From the NCBI RefSeq assembly GCF_002192695.1, contig NZ_MTLG01000062.1, positions 1-64,000 on the forward strand: a DNA stretch of 64,000 bases. Direction: 5' to 3'. Origin of the DNA: Achromobacter xylosoxidans (lineage in GTDB: Bacteria; Pseudomonadota; Gammaproteobacteria; Burkholderiales; Burkholderiaceae_B). Below, one piece after another: positions 6,895-15,817 of the stretch; the stretch's first letter is position 1, and every line of letters begins with the position of its first letter. The notes under the pieces are model-generated. The model had not been told where the DNA came from and did not search any database. It saw nothing but the letters and a program-made list of their open reading frames with translations. Both the position numbers and the translations under genes were made by a program.

Positions 6895-8391
6895 TCAGCC
6901 GCCGGCCAGGGCCAGCGGCGCGGCGCGCCCTGGAGCGGCCACCCTCGGGGCGGACGGCGTTTCCGGCTGCCGTTCATCCTGCAGGCGGAACACGCCCACG
7001 GCTTGCAGCAGTTCGGCCGCCTGCGATTGCAGGGACGCCGAGGCGTCGGCGGCCTGGGCCACCCGGGCCGCATTCTGCCGGGTCAGTTCGTCCATCTGGG
7101 TCACGGCCTGGTTGACCTCGTCGATGTCTGTGCTCTGGGCCCGGCCCGCGTCGCCGATTTGGCCGACGATGGCCGCAACGCGTTCGATGCTGGCCACGAC
7201 CTCGCGGATCACGCCGGCGGCATGGTCGGCCTGGCGGAAACCGCTGCCGGTTTTTTCAAGAGAGCCGTCGATCAGGGTGCGGATTTCGCGCGCGGCGCTG
7301 GCGCTGCGCTGGGCCAGCGCGCGGACCTCGGTGGCGACGACCGCAAAGCCGCGCCCGCTTTCGCCGGCGCGGGCTGCTTCCACCGCGGCGTTCAAGGCGA
7401 GGATATTGGTCTGGAACGCGATGCTGTCGATCAAGCCGGTGATTTCGGAGATCTTGTTGGCTTCCTGCTGGATTTCTCCCATCACGGATGCGACGCCCGC
7501 GACCGCGGCGCTGCCCGTGTCGACGATGCGGCGCGCTTCGTCGCTCAGTTGCTGGGCCTGAAAGGCATTGCTGGCGTTGTCGTGGACGTTGGCGGCCAGG
7601 TCGCGCATCGATGCCACGGTCCGCTCCAGGGAGTCGGCCTGGGTCCGGGTGCGTTCCTCGAGTTGCTGGTTGTCCTGCATGATGTCGCGCGAGGCGGCGG
7701 AAAGGGCGGTGGCGGTGCTCCTTACGCCGCTCAGGGTCCGGTGCACAGCGTCCATCGTGGCCTTGAAGCTGCGGCCCAGGCTGCTGTCCATGCTCATGCC
7801 GCCGAAGCGCAGGTCGAACACGCCGGCCTCGCGGCCTATGTGCGCGCTGAGCCGGGCCAGTTCCTCGGCCGCCACCGCGGCCCGTTCCATTTTCCAGGCC
7901 AGCCAGCCTAGCGCGGCGGCCTGCACCACGACGTAGGCCGCGTGCAATAGCACCATGGGCAGGCTGGGCTCGGTGAAGCAAATGGCTCCATAACCCCATT
8001 GCTGCAGGAAGTTGAAGGACAGGTGATGCAGCGCGATGACTACCGCCGCGCACAGGATGGTGCGCCAGTCGCGATAGGCCAGGAGCAGTGAGAGCAGCAC
8101 GAAGATGCCGAAATGGATCTCGGCCATGCCGGACATCAGATGGATGTGGAGCGCGGCCAGCACCATCAGGCTACAGGCCACCACCAGGCGGGTGCTCAGC
8201 CGGCCGGGCCGCCAGAGTATCAGGAGCGACGGTATGCCTGCGGCGGCCAGGCCGATTCCGAGCGCGGCGCCCCATCGCCCGTACTGAGGGGCCATGCACA
8301 GTCCGACCGCAAACAGCAGCCAGAGCAGGGGCAGCATCGCCCGGTCGGTCCGGCGGTACAAGTCTTCCAGCAAATCGCTTGCGTTGCGCAT
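6895..8391 (-). CDS. Methyl-accepting chemotaxis protein with multi-pass membrane sensor
   Basis: Chemoreceptor of 498 residues from the ATG at 8391, which is preceded by AAGGA at good spacing; an in-frame start at 8430 lacks one. The N-terminal 160 residues hold about six hydrophobic segments and little periplasmic sequence, so the sensor is membrane-embedded, not a classic two-helix periplasmic domain. No HAMP domain is obvious. The C-terminal half is the coiled-coil signalling domain with the invariant hairpin tip (NILALNAAVEAARAGE, then GRGFAVVATEVRALAQRS), which contacts CheA and CheW. There is no NWETF-type CheR tether; the C-terminus is Ala/Pro rich. No che genes are adjacent. Confidence 0.92.
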   Translation of the reverse strand: MRNASDLLEDLYRRTDRAMLPLLWLLFAVGLCMAPQYGRWGAALGIGLAAAGIPSLLILWRPGRLSTRLVVACSLMVLAALHIHLMSGMAEIHFGIFVLLSLLLAYRDWRTILCAAVVIALHHLSFNFLQQWGYGAICFTEPSLPMVLLHAAYVVVQAAALGWLAWKMERAAVAAEELARLSAHIGREAGVFDLRFGGMSMDSSLGRSFKATMDAVHRTLSGVRSTATALSAASRDIMQDNQQLEERTRTQADSLERTVASMRDLAANVHDNASNAFQAQQLSDEARRIVDTGSAAVAGVASVMGEIQQEANKISEITGLIDSIAFQTNILALNAAVEAARAGESGRGFAVVATEVRALAQRSASAAREIRTLIDGSLEKTGSGFRQADHAAGVIREVVASIERVAAIVGQIGDAGRAQSTDIDEVNQAVTQMDELTRQNAARVAQAADASASLQSQAAELLQAVGVFRLQDERQPETPSAPRVAAPGRAAPLALAGG

Positions 8392-8449
8392 GGCTTGTCC
8401 TTGCGACGGGAAGCGCGGAGCCCCGCGCACGCTCGATTTTTATTCAATA

Positions 8450-8476
8450 ATTCCAATTTGTGAATATATATTCCAA
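8450..8476. repeat. Direct repeat ATTCCAA in the AT-rich promoter region of the chemoreceptor gene
   Basis: ATTCCAA occurs at 8450-8456 and 8470-8476, offset by 20 bp (about two helical turns), inside a very AT-rich stretch between the chemoreceptor and DUF454 genes. This spacing would suit a regulator binding one DNA face. Confidence 0.35.
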
Positions 8477-8600
8477 ATTATTCTGTGTTGTTGCCGCGGC
8501 GCTACCGAGCGGTCCGTCCGGCGGCTGTAGGTCTGGAAACGGAGGCTTTGCGCGGCGAGTTTGAAGCGAGCGGAAAACCTGGGATATCCTGCTGCCCATC

Positions 8601-8993
8601 ATGATGAGAGTACTGTGGCTCTGCCTGGGTTGCCTGATGCTGGCGTTGGGTGTGATCGGCGCGTTTCTGCCCGTCATGCCTACGACCATATTCCTGATCC
8701 TGGCGGTGGCTTGCTTTTCGCGTTCTTCGCCGCGCTTGGAGAAATGGTTGCTGGATAGCCCGACCTACGGTCCCGCCCTGCGCGCGTGGCGGGACCAGGG
8801 GGCCGTGTCGCGCAAGGGCAAGACCTATGCCTGCCTGGGCATGGCGGTGGGCTACGTGCTGTTCTGGTGGGGCGCGCATCCGTCGTGGATGCTGGCCGCC
8901 GCCGTCGCGGTGTTCTTCCTGGCCAGCGCCGCCTACGTCGTCACGCGGCCGGCGCCGCAGGATCCGCAGTCCGGCGGCGGACAAGCCCCATAG
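8601..8993 (+). CDS. DUF454 (YbaN-like) inner-membrane protein
   Basis: A 130-residue membrane protein. The N-terminal pattern LGVIGAFLPVMPTTIFLILAVACFSRSSPRLEKWLL is typical of the DUF454 family, followed by YGPALRAWRDQGAVSRKGK and two more hydrophobic segments. The C-terminal 15 residues are hydrophilic and Pro/Gly rich. Biochemical function of the family is not established. It converges with the dehydratase gene, leaving only 9 bp between stop codons. Confidence 0.88.
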   Translation: MMRVLWLCLGCLMLALGVIGAFLPVMPTTIFLILAVACFSRSSPRLEKWLLDSPTYGPALRAWRDQGAVSRKGKTYACLGMAVGYVLFWWGAHPSWMLAAAVAVFFLASAAYVVTRPAPQDPQSGGGQAP

Positions 8994-9002
8994 CCGCCGG
9001 CG

Positions 9003-10784
9003 TCAATGCGAATGCCGGGGATCGCCGCGCGTTTCCACGACCCTCAGATACAAGGTGGCGGGCTCAAGGCAGCCGCCGGTTGAAAGCTGACCGACCAGTT
9101 GCCGGTACAGCTCTTGCCACGGCGTCTGGGACTCCGGCGCCTGGTAGGGCGGCTCCAGTTTGCGGCGTTCCATTTCGGTTTCGTCCACCAGGGCGATGAC
9201 CGAGCGCTGGTTCAGGTCGACGCGGATGCGGTCGCCCGTGCGCAACAGCGCGAGGCCGCCGCCCACCGCGGCTTCCGGCGACATGTTCAGGATCGAAGGG
9301 CTGGCCGAGGTGCCGCTCTGGCGGCCGTCGCCCAGGCAGGGCAGCGAGTCTATGCCGCGCTTGAGCAGATGCGAGGGCGGCGCCATGTTGACTACCTCGG
9401 CGCTGCCGGGATAGCCCACGGTGCCGGCGCCGCGGATCACCAGGATGCAATGCTCGTCGATGTTCAGAGCGGGGTCCTCGATGCGCGCGTGGTAGTCCTC
9501 GGGACCTTCGAACACGATGGCGCGCGCCTCGAAGGCGTTCTCCGAACCCGGCTCCGACAGATAGGCGCGGCGGAAGGCTTCGCCCACGACCGACATCTTG
9601 ATGATCGCGCTGTCGAAGAAATTGCCCGACAGGACGATGAATCCGGCGCGGTGTTTGAGCGGCGCGTCGCAACTGCGGATGACGTCGGCATTGTTGGTCT
9701 TGGCCGTCGCCGCGATCTCGCCGATGGTCTTGCCGGACACGGTGGCGCAGTCCGCATGCAGGCGGCCGGCCGCCGCCAGCTCATGCAGCACGGCAGGGAC
9801 GCCGCCCGCGCGGTGGAAGCCTTCGCCCAGATGTTCGCCCGCGGGCACGCAGTTGACCAGCAGCGGCACGTCTTCGCCCAAGCGCTGCCAGTCGTCCAGG
9901 CTCAGGTCGATGCCGGCGTGGCGGGCCATGGCGATGAGGTGCGGCGGGCAGTTGCTGGAGGCACCCAGCGCCGAGGCTACGACGATGGCGTTCTCGAAGG
10001 CTTGCCGCGTCAGGATTTGCGAGGGGCGCAGGTCTTCCCGCACCATGTCGCAGATGCGCAAGCCGGTGGCATACGCCATCTGGCCGCGTTCGCGATAGGG
10101 CGCGGGGATGCTGGCGCAGGTGGGCAGCGACATGCCCAGGGCTTCGGCCAGCGAGTTCATCGACAGCGCCGTGCCCATGGTGTTGCAGTGGCCGATGGAC
10201 GGCGACGATGCCGTGGCCAGCGTCATGAAGCCTTCGTAGTCCAGTTTGCCCGCGGCCATCAGGTTGCGCGCATGCCAGATGACCGTGCCGGAGCCGACGC
10301 GCTGGCCGTCATGCCAACCGTCCAGCATCGGTCCGCCGGACAGCACGATGGCGGGAATGTCGACGGTGGCCGCGGCCATGAGGCAGGCCGGCGTGGTCTT
10401 GTCGCAGCCGGTGGTCAGCACCACGCCGTCCAGCGGATAGCCGTGCAGGATTTCGACCAGGCCCAGGTAGGCCAGGTTGCGGTCCAGCGCGGCGGTGGGC
10501 CGCCGCCCCTGTTCGGCCAGCGGGTGCACGGGAAATTCCATGGGGATGCCGCCCGCGTCGCGGATGCCGGCCTTGATGCGCTCGGCCAGGGCCAGGTGAT
10601 GCCGGTTGCAGGGCGCCAGGTCGCTGCCGGTCTGGGCGATGCCGATGATCGGCCGTCCCGATTGCAGTTCCTGGCGCGTCAGGCCGTAGTTGAGATAGCG
10701 CTCTACATAGATGGCCGTCATGTCGGCGTGAGCGGGGTCGTCGAACCACTTCTGGCTGCGCAGCTTGCGGGGAGTCTGGGACAT
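9003..10784 (-). CDS. IlvD/Edd-family sugar-acid dehydratase
   Basis: Iron-sulfur dehydratase of 593 residues. Cys59, Cys127 (TTGCDKTTPACL) and Cys200 (GHCNTMGTA) sit where the cluster ligands of the family are expected. Length and the segment SGGPMLDGWHDGQRVGSGT fit the aldonate branch (arabonate, xylonate and related acids, giving 2-keto-3-deoxy acids) better than branched-chain IlvD. The start MSQTPRKLRSQKWFDD is chosen from family form; an upstream in-frame ATG at 10838 would overlap the intergenic space. It is the last gene of the cluster with the TRAP transporter genes, which indicates uptake and dehydration of one sugar acid. The exact substrate is not determinable here. Confidence 0.9.
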   Translation of the reverse strand: MSQTPRKLRSQKWFDDPAHADMTAIYVERYLNYGLTRQELQSGRPIIGIAQTGSDLAPCNRHHLALAERIKAGIRDAGGIPMEFPVHPLAEQGRRPTAALDRNLAYLGLVEILHGYPLDGVVLTTGCDKTTPACLMAAATVDIPAIVLSGGPMLDGWHDGQRVGSGTVIWHARNLMAAGKLDYEGFMTLATASSPSIGHCNTMGTALSMNSLAEALGMSLPTCASIPAPYRERGQMAYATGLRICDMVREDLRPSQILTRQAFENAIVVASALGASSNCPPHLIAMARHAGIDLSLDDWQRLGEDVPLLVNCVPAGEHLGEGFHRAGGVPAVLHELAAAGRLHADCATVSGKTIGEIAATAKTNNADVIRSCDAPLKHRAGFIVLSGNFFDSAIIKMSVVGEAFRRAYLSEPGSENAFEARAIVFEGPEDYHARIEDPALNIDEHCILVIRGAGTVGYPGSAEVVNMAPPSHLLKRGIDSLPCLGDGRQSGTSASPSILNMSPEAAVGGGLALLRTGDRIRVDLNQRSVIALVDETEMERRKLEPPYQAPESQTPWQELYRQLVGQLSTGGCLEPATLYLRVVETRGDPRHSH

Positions 10785-10843
10785 GGGATTCTCGTTTACA
10801 GCGGTTGCGTGGCGGCCCGGCGCGCGTCCGGGCCGCAAAAGGC

Positions 10844-11860
10844 CTAGTTGCGCGCCTTCTGGATTTCGTCATTGAGTTGCTTGACCAGCTCGGGGCCGAG
10901 GTCCTGCGTGTACTTGTCGACCACCGGCTGCACCTTCTGGCGCATGCGCGCGATCTCTTCGGGCGAGACCGTATTGATCTTCATGCCGGCCTTTTCCAGC
11001 GTGGTCATCGCCTTCTGCGAATCGGCGCGGCTGTCCTGGCGTTCAAAGTCGCGCGAGGACGCGGCCGCCTGGCGGATCAGCTTCTGTTCTTCTGGCGACA
11101 GGGTGTCCCACCATTTCTTGGATGCCAGTACCACCCAGGGCGTGTAGACGTGGCGGGTGATGGTCAGATAGGGCTGCACCTCGTAGAACTTGCTGCTCTG
11201 GATGGTGGTGATGGGGTTTTCCTGGCCGTCCACGGTGCGGGTTTCCAGCGCGGTGAACAGTTCGGAGAACGGCATGGGCACGGCGTTGGCACCCAACGTA
11301 TTGAATACGCCCAGCGCGATCTGGTTCTGCATCACGCGCAGCTTGATGCCTTGCAGGTCTTCCGCGCGGGCGATGGGGCGCTTGGAATTGGTCATGTTGC
11401 GAAAGCCGTTTTCCCAATAGACCAGGCCGACGATGCCCTTGGCTTCCAGCTTTTTCAGCATGTCCTGGCCCATCGGGCCGTCCAGCACGGCGTCCGCTTC
11501 CTTTTCGCTATTGAAGAGGAAGGGCAGGTCGAAAACGCCGAACTCCTTGACCATGCCGGCCAGGGGCGCGGTGGACCCCACCATCATTTCCTGCACGCCG
11601 CCCACCAGCGCGCTTTGCATCTGTTCGTCCGAGCCCAGGTTGGCCGAGCCGAAGGTCTTCATCTTGAGCTTGCCGCCGCTGATTTTTTCCAGTTCCTGCG
11701 CCAGGTGGCGCGCGGCGCGTCCCTGGACGCTTTCCTCGTTCAGGCCATAGCCGAAACGGATCAGGCGCGGTTTGACGTCGGCGGCGGACGCGACGCCGGC
11801 GATGGCGCAGGACAGCGCCGTCGCCAGGACAAGAATGCGGGTCTTGAAACGGGTGATCAT
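10844..11860 (-). CDS. dctP: TRAP transporter solute-binding protein DctP
   Basis: Periplasmic substrate receptor of 338 residues. A Sec signal peptide (basic start MITRFKTR, hydrophobic core, cleavage after GVASA) is followed by the DctP fold, with GLNEESVQGRAARHLAQELEK and GIKLRVMQNQIALGVFNTLGA, the latter containing the family's carboxylate-binding Arg region. It lies between the dehydratase and the large membrane subunit in one minus-strand operon and probably binds a sugar acid. Confidence 0.95.
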   Translation of the reverse strand: MITRFKTRILVLATALSCAIAGVASAADVKPRLIRFGYGLNEESVQGRAARHLAQELEKISGGKLKMKTFGSANLGSDEQMQSALVGGVQEMMVGSTAPLAGMVKEFGVFDLPFLFNSEKEADAVLDGPMGQDMLKKLEAKGIVGLVYWENGFRNMTNSKRPIARAEDLQGIKLRVMQNQIALGVFNTLGANAVPMPFSELFTALETRTVDGQENPITTIQSSKFYEVQPYLTITRHVYTPWVVLASKKWWDTLSPEEQKLIRQAAASSRDFERQDSRADSQKAMTTLEKAGMKINTVSPEEIARMRQKVQPVVDKYTQDLGPELVKQLNDEIQKARN

Positions 11861-11882
11861 GGTGCTCCTCCTTGGGGTTTTT

Positions 11883-13163
11883 CTAATGCATCCAGCGTGC
11901 GGGGACGGTGATCAGCTCGGGGAAGATCACCAGCAGGACCAGCAGTAGCGTGTAGGCGACGACGTAGCGCCACACGCCCCTGCAGATGGTTTCCATATTG
12001 ATGCGGGCGACGCCGCAGACCACGTTGAGCACGGTGCCCACCGGCGGCGTCAGCAGGCCCACGCAGCCCACCATGACGAACATCACGCCGAAGTAGACGG
12101 GGTCGATCCCGGCCTTGGTGACCACCGGCATCAGCACCGGTGCCAGGATCAGGATGGTGGGCGTCAGATCCATCACTGTGCCCACCAGCGTCAGCAGCAC
12201 CAGCAGGGCGAACATCAGCAGCTTGGGCTGGTCCAGCACGGGTTCCAGCAGCGCGATCAGGTCCTGCGGCATATCGGCCAGGGTGATCATGTAGGACGAG
12301 ACCATGGCGGCGGCCACCAGGAACATGACGATGGCGGTGGTGCTGGCGGCGTTGATGAAGAGCGGCGCCAGGTCGCGCACGCCGATTTCGCGGTAGACGA
12401 ACAGGCTGACCAGCAGCGCGTAGACCGCGGCGACGACGGCGGCCTCGGTCGGCGTGAAGATGCCGCCGCGCAAGCCGCCGATGATGATGACGGGCAGCAT
12501 CAGGGCCCATAGCGATTCGCGCAGTGCCTTCCAACGCTTGCTCCAGGGCTCGCGCGGCGAGGGCTTGATGCTGCCGTGCTTGCGCGCCACCCAGGTCCAC
12601 ACCGCGACCAGGGTCAGGCCCATCATCAGGCCGGGCGCGATGCCGGCGAAGAACAGCTTGGTGATCGACACGTTGGTGGCGACGCCGAAGATGATGAAGG
12701 ATATCGAGGGCGGAATGATGGGCGCGATGATGCCGCCGGCTGCAATCAGCCCCGAGGCCTGGCCCGCGTCATAGCCTTTTTCGCGCAGCATGGGGATGAG
12801 CAGCGAGCCCAGCGCCGCGGCATCGGCCACGGCCGAGCCCGACAGGGCGGCCAGCAGCACGCTGGCGAAGATGGCCACATAGCCCAGGCCGCCCTGGATG
12901 TGGCCCACGAAGGTACTGGCCAGATTGACGATGCGGCGCGAGATGCCGCCGGCGTTCATCAGTTCGCCGGCCAGCATGAACAGCGGCACCGCCATGAGGG
13001 TGAAGCTGTTGGCGCCGGACAGCATGTTCTGCGCCAGGATCTGGGTATCGAAGAAGTCCAGCTGGAACATCATGGCGATCGCGCTGAGCAGCAGCGCGAA
13101 GGCGATAGGCATGCCCAGGGCGATCAGCCCCAGCAGCACGAGCAGGAAAACGGTCAAGATCAT
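11883..13163 (-). CDS. dctM: TRAP transporter large permease DctM
   Basis: Twelve-helix-type large subunit of 426 residues, the standard length, that performs sodium-driven transport with DctQ. Family patterns include LGMPIAFALLLSA, the loop LAALSGSAVADAAALGSLLIP and GGIIAPIIPPSISFIIFG. It lies 22 bp upstream of dctP in the transcribed direction and 42 bp after dctQ. Confidence 0.96.
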   Translation of the reverse strand: MILTVFLLVLLGLIALGMPIAFALLLSAIAMMFQLDFFDTQILAQNMLSGANSFTLMAVPLFMLAGELMNAGGISRRIVNLASTFVGHIQGGLGYVAIFASVLLAALSGSAVADAAALGSLLIPMLREKGYDAGQASGLIAAGGIIAPIIPPSISFIIFGVATNVSITKLFFAGIAPGLMMGLTLVAVWTWVARKHGSIKPSPREPWSKRWKALRESLWALMLPVIIIGGLRGGIFTPTEAAVVAAVYALLVSLFVYREIGVRDLAPLFINAASTTAIVMFLVAAAMVSSYMITLADMPQDLIALLEPVLDQPKLLMFALLVLLTLVGTVMDLTPTILILAPVLMPVVTKAGIDPVYFGVMFVMVGCVGLLTPPVGTVLNVVCGVARINMETICRGVWRYVVAYTLLLVLLVIFPELITVPARWMH

Positions 13164-13205
13164 TGGGGGCGTCCGGGCGGGGTAGGGGAGTTGGAGGCGG
13201 AGCCG

Positions 13206-13748
13206 TCAGACCAGCGGGTCTTCGGGGCTGGATTCCGCCGGCAAGGGCCCGCCCGCAAGGACGCGCACCAGATCGATCAAGGTCAGGATGCCCATGGCGG
13301 CAGCCGCATACAGGGCCGCGGCGTTGAAGATCGCCAGAGACATGCCGGTCACGGGCAGCACGGTGTCCAGCCCGATGACGGTCTGGGTCCAGCTGCCTTG
13401 GGCCATCAGCCACAGCACCCACAGCGTCAGCAATTGGCAGAACACATGCGAGGCGCGACGGGCGGCGGGGCCGAAGCGTTCGACCAGCATGGTGACGCCG
13501 ATGTGCTGGTGCGAGCGCAGCGCAATCACCGAGCCCAGGAAAATCATCCAGACGAACGCTAGCCGGGCGATCTCGTCGGATACGTTGATGCCGGAATTGA
13601 ACAGGTAGCGCAGCGCGACGTTGCCGAACAGCAGCACCACCATGACGGCCAGACAGGCCACCATCAGCCAGGTCTGCAGCGCGAAGCACCAGTTGGCGGC
13701 GCGGGCCAGCGGCGTACCGCCGGGCCGCCCCGGTGGGGAAGCTTGCAT
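13206..13748 (-). CDS. dctQ: TRAP transporter small permease DctQ
   Basis: Small membrane subunit of 180 residues with four hydrophobic segments. The pattern VALRYLFNSGINVSDEIARLAFVWMIFLGS is the hallmark of DctQ proteins, followed by HQHIGV. It is the first gene of the minus-strand operon dctQ-dctM-dctP-dehydratase, directly downstream of the palindromic operator. Confidence 0.94.
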   Translation of the reverse strand: MQASPPGRPGGTPLARAANWCFALQTWLMVACLAVMVVLLFGNVALRYLFNSGINVSDEIARLAFVWMIFLGSVIALRSHQHIGVTMLVERFGPAARRASHVFCQLLTLWVLWLMAQGSWTQTVIGLDTVLPVTGMSLAIFNAAALYAAAAMGILTLIDLVRVLAGGPLPAESSPEDPLV

Positions 13749-13796
13749 GCTTGTCTCCTATCCGTTTCCCGGAATTTTTTAGGGTTATGCTGTGCG

Positions 13797-13816
13797 AAAT
13801 GTTAGCGCTAACATTT
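13797..13816. promoter_or_regulatory. LacI/GntR-type palindromic operator
   Basis: AAATGTTAGCGCTAACATTT is a perfect 20-bp palindrome with the central CG typical of LacI-family operators, and close to the GntR-type site ATGTTACCGGTAACAT. It lies between the divergent dctQ and LacI-family genes, 49 bp from the dctQ start and 65 bp from the regulator start, so it could control both directions. Confidence 0.85.
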
Positions 13817-13880
13817 TGCGTTTGGCAAGCCCCAGTTTTTTACGTCAGACTACGCGCTCACCAACCGATGCCGAGGACCG

Positions 13881-14906
13881 ATGTCCATCCGTAAACCCCG
13901 CAGTTCACGCGCCGGCCGCGTCACCATGCAGGATGTCGCGCGCCGCGTGGGCGTGAGCGCGATCACGGTATCGCGCGCGTTGCGCACGCCGGACAAGGTG
14001 GCGGAAGAACTGCGGCTGCGCATCGCGCGGGTGTGCCAGGAACTGGGCTACGTGCCCAACCATGCGGCCAGCGCGCTGGCCTCGGCGCGCTCGCAGACCA
14101 TCGTGGCGCTGATTCCATCCCTGAGCAACGTGGTGTTCGTCGACATCATCGCGGGGATCAAGGAAGAGCTGGACCGCCACGGCTACCACATGCTGATCGG
14201 CGTGACCGGCTATTCGCCGGACGAAGAGGAGGCCCTGTTGCGCAAGTACCTGCAGCACGCGCCCGACGGCCTGATCCTGACCGGCATCGATCACAACCAG
14301 GGCGTATGGGACTTGTTGGACACGCAGCGCATTCCCACCGTGCACACGATCGAGACCCTGGACGGTGGCGAGCACATGAGCGTGGGTTTTTCGCAGTTCG
14401 ATTCCGGCTATGCCGCCGGCCGCCATCTGGTGGACCGGGGTTACCGCCGCATCGGCATCGTCGGCGCACAGCTGGATCCGCGCTCGCTGCGCCGCTGCGA
14501 AGGCTGCCGCCAGGCATTGCGGGATGCGGGCCTGTATGACCCGGCGCTGGAAATCATGACGCCGGAGAAATCATCCATCGCCCTGGGGGCCTCCCTGCTG
14601 GAAACACTGCGCGCGCGCAATCCCGACTGCGACGCGCTTTTCTTCTGCAACGACGACCTGGCCCAGGGCGCGGTGTTCCAGTGCGGACGGCTGGGCGTGC
14701 CGGTGCCCGAACGCATGGCCATTGTCGGCTTCCACGACGTGGCGGGCACGGCCTGGACCACGCCGCCCTTGTCGACCATCGCCACGCCGCGCTACCAGAT
14801 CGGCGTATCGGCCGCGGGCTTGCTGATGCGGCATCTGGCGGGCGAACCTGTCGCCGAACGCCACGTGGACCTGGGCTTCAAGCTGGTGCAGCGCGAAACC
14901 AGCTGA
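13881..14906 (+). CDS. LacI-family transcriptional regulator (GntR-like)
   Basis: DNA-binding regulator of 341 residues. The N-terminal helix-turn-helix is TMQDVARRVGVSAITVSRALR (about residues 16-36), followed by the hinge helix region PNHAASALASARSQTI and a periplasmic-binding-protein-like effector domain. It is divergent from the sugar-acid TRAP operon with a perfect palindrome between them, so repression of that operon and of itself, relieved by a sugar acid, is the likely role. The 3' end lies 9 bp from the convergent EamA gene. Confidence 0.93.
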   Translation: MSIRKPRSSRAGRVTMQDVARRVGVSAITVSRALRTPDKVAEELRLRIARVCQELGYVPNHAASALASARSQTIVALIPSLSNVVFVDIIAGIKEELDRHGYHMLIGVTGYSPDEEEALLRKYLQHAPDGLILTGIDHNQGVWDLLDTQRIPTVHTIETLDGGEHMSVGFSQFDSGYAAGRHLVDRGYRRIGIVGAQLDPRSLRRCEGCRQALRDAGLYDPALEIMTPEKSSIALGASLLETLRARNPDCDALFFCNDDLAQGAVFQCGRLGVPVPERMAIVGFHDVAGTAWTTPPLSTIATPRYQIGVSAAGLLMRHLAGEPVAERHVDLGFKLVQRETS

Positions 14907-14915
14907 ACGCAAGCC

Positions 14916-15803
14916 TCAGGCCCGGCGCAGCGCCAGGAACACGCCCGAGGCGATGATCAGCGCCATGCCGGCCAAGGCCAGCGCGTCCGGCGGACGCTGG
15001 AACCAGAAGGTGCTGAACAGCACCGCCAGCAGCAGCTGGAAGTAGTTCAGCGGGGCCAGTGTCGCCGCGGCCACGCGCTGAAAGGCGGATATCAGGAAGA
15101 TCTGCGCCAGCCCGCTGCAGGCGCCCAGGCCGACGATGAAGAGCATGTCGGCAAGATCCGGCCACGGGTCCGGCAGGAAGAACGGCGCCGGCAGTCCCGT
15201 CACGATGAGGCAGATGAAGGCGGTATACGCATACTGGACCGGTCCGGGCACCTTGCCCGAAAGCTTGCGCGTCAGCACCTGGAACACCGCGTAGCTGACC
15301 GCGGACACCGCCATCAGCAGCGTGCCCAGCCAGGGCAGGTCCGAGCCCGGCCGCACGATCAGCAGCATGCCCGCGAAGCCCGCCGCCACCGCCGTCCACT
15401 GGGCGGGACGCACCCGTTCGCCTAGCAGCCAAGGCGACAACGCCACCATGATCAGGGGCGAGGTGAAGTAGATGGCCGTGGCTTCCGACAGCGGCATCCA
15501 GATCAGTGCCGTCATGAAGCAGGTGCCTACCGTGGCCAGCAGCAGGCCGCGCAGTATCAGCAGGGGCTTTTCGGCCGCATCGCGCAGCCGCGGTCCGCCG
15601 CGGTGCCGCCATAGCAGCGCCACCGCCAGCACGACCACCGCCGAGTAGCGCATGATGTTCAGGAAGGGCGCGGGGTAGCGCGCCAGCATGTGCTTGGACC
15701 CCGCATCGAAGGTGGCGAAGGCCACCAGCGCGGCGAAGAACAGCAGGATGCCGGTCTGGCGCGCGGCGGTCGGCGAGGGCAAGGCGATGGGAACGGAACT
15801 CAT
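14916..15803 (-). CDS. EamA/DMT-family membrane transporter
   Basis: A 295-residue protein with about ten hydrophobic helices in two EamA repeats. The first contains YSAVVVLAVALLWRHRGGPR and SEATAIYFTSPLIMVALSPWLLGERV; the second ends with FQRVAAATLAPLNYFQLLLAVLFS. Family members export metabolites or amino acids. It is the last gene of the minus-strand cluster, 14 bp after the deacetylase stop, so it may move a product of that pathway. Confidence 0.9.
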   Translation of the reverse strand: MSSVPIALPSPTAARQTGILLFFAALVAFATFDAGSKHMLARYPAPFLNIMRYSAVVVLAVALLWRHRGGPRLRDAAEKPLLILRGLLLATVGTCFMTALIWMPLSEATAIYFTSPLIMVALSPWLLGERVRPAQWTAVAAGFAGMLLIVRPGSDLPWLGTLLMAVSAVSYAVFQVLTRKLSGKVPGPVQYAYTAFICLIVTGLPAPFFLPDPWPDLADMLFIVGLGACSGLAQIFLISAFQRVAAATLAPLNYFQLLLAVLFSTFWFQRPPDALALAGMALIIASGVFLALRRA

Positions 15804-15817
15804 GTCTGCGGCCGGCC

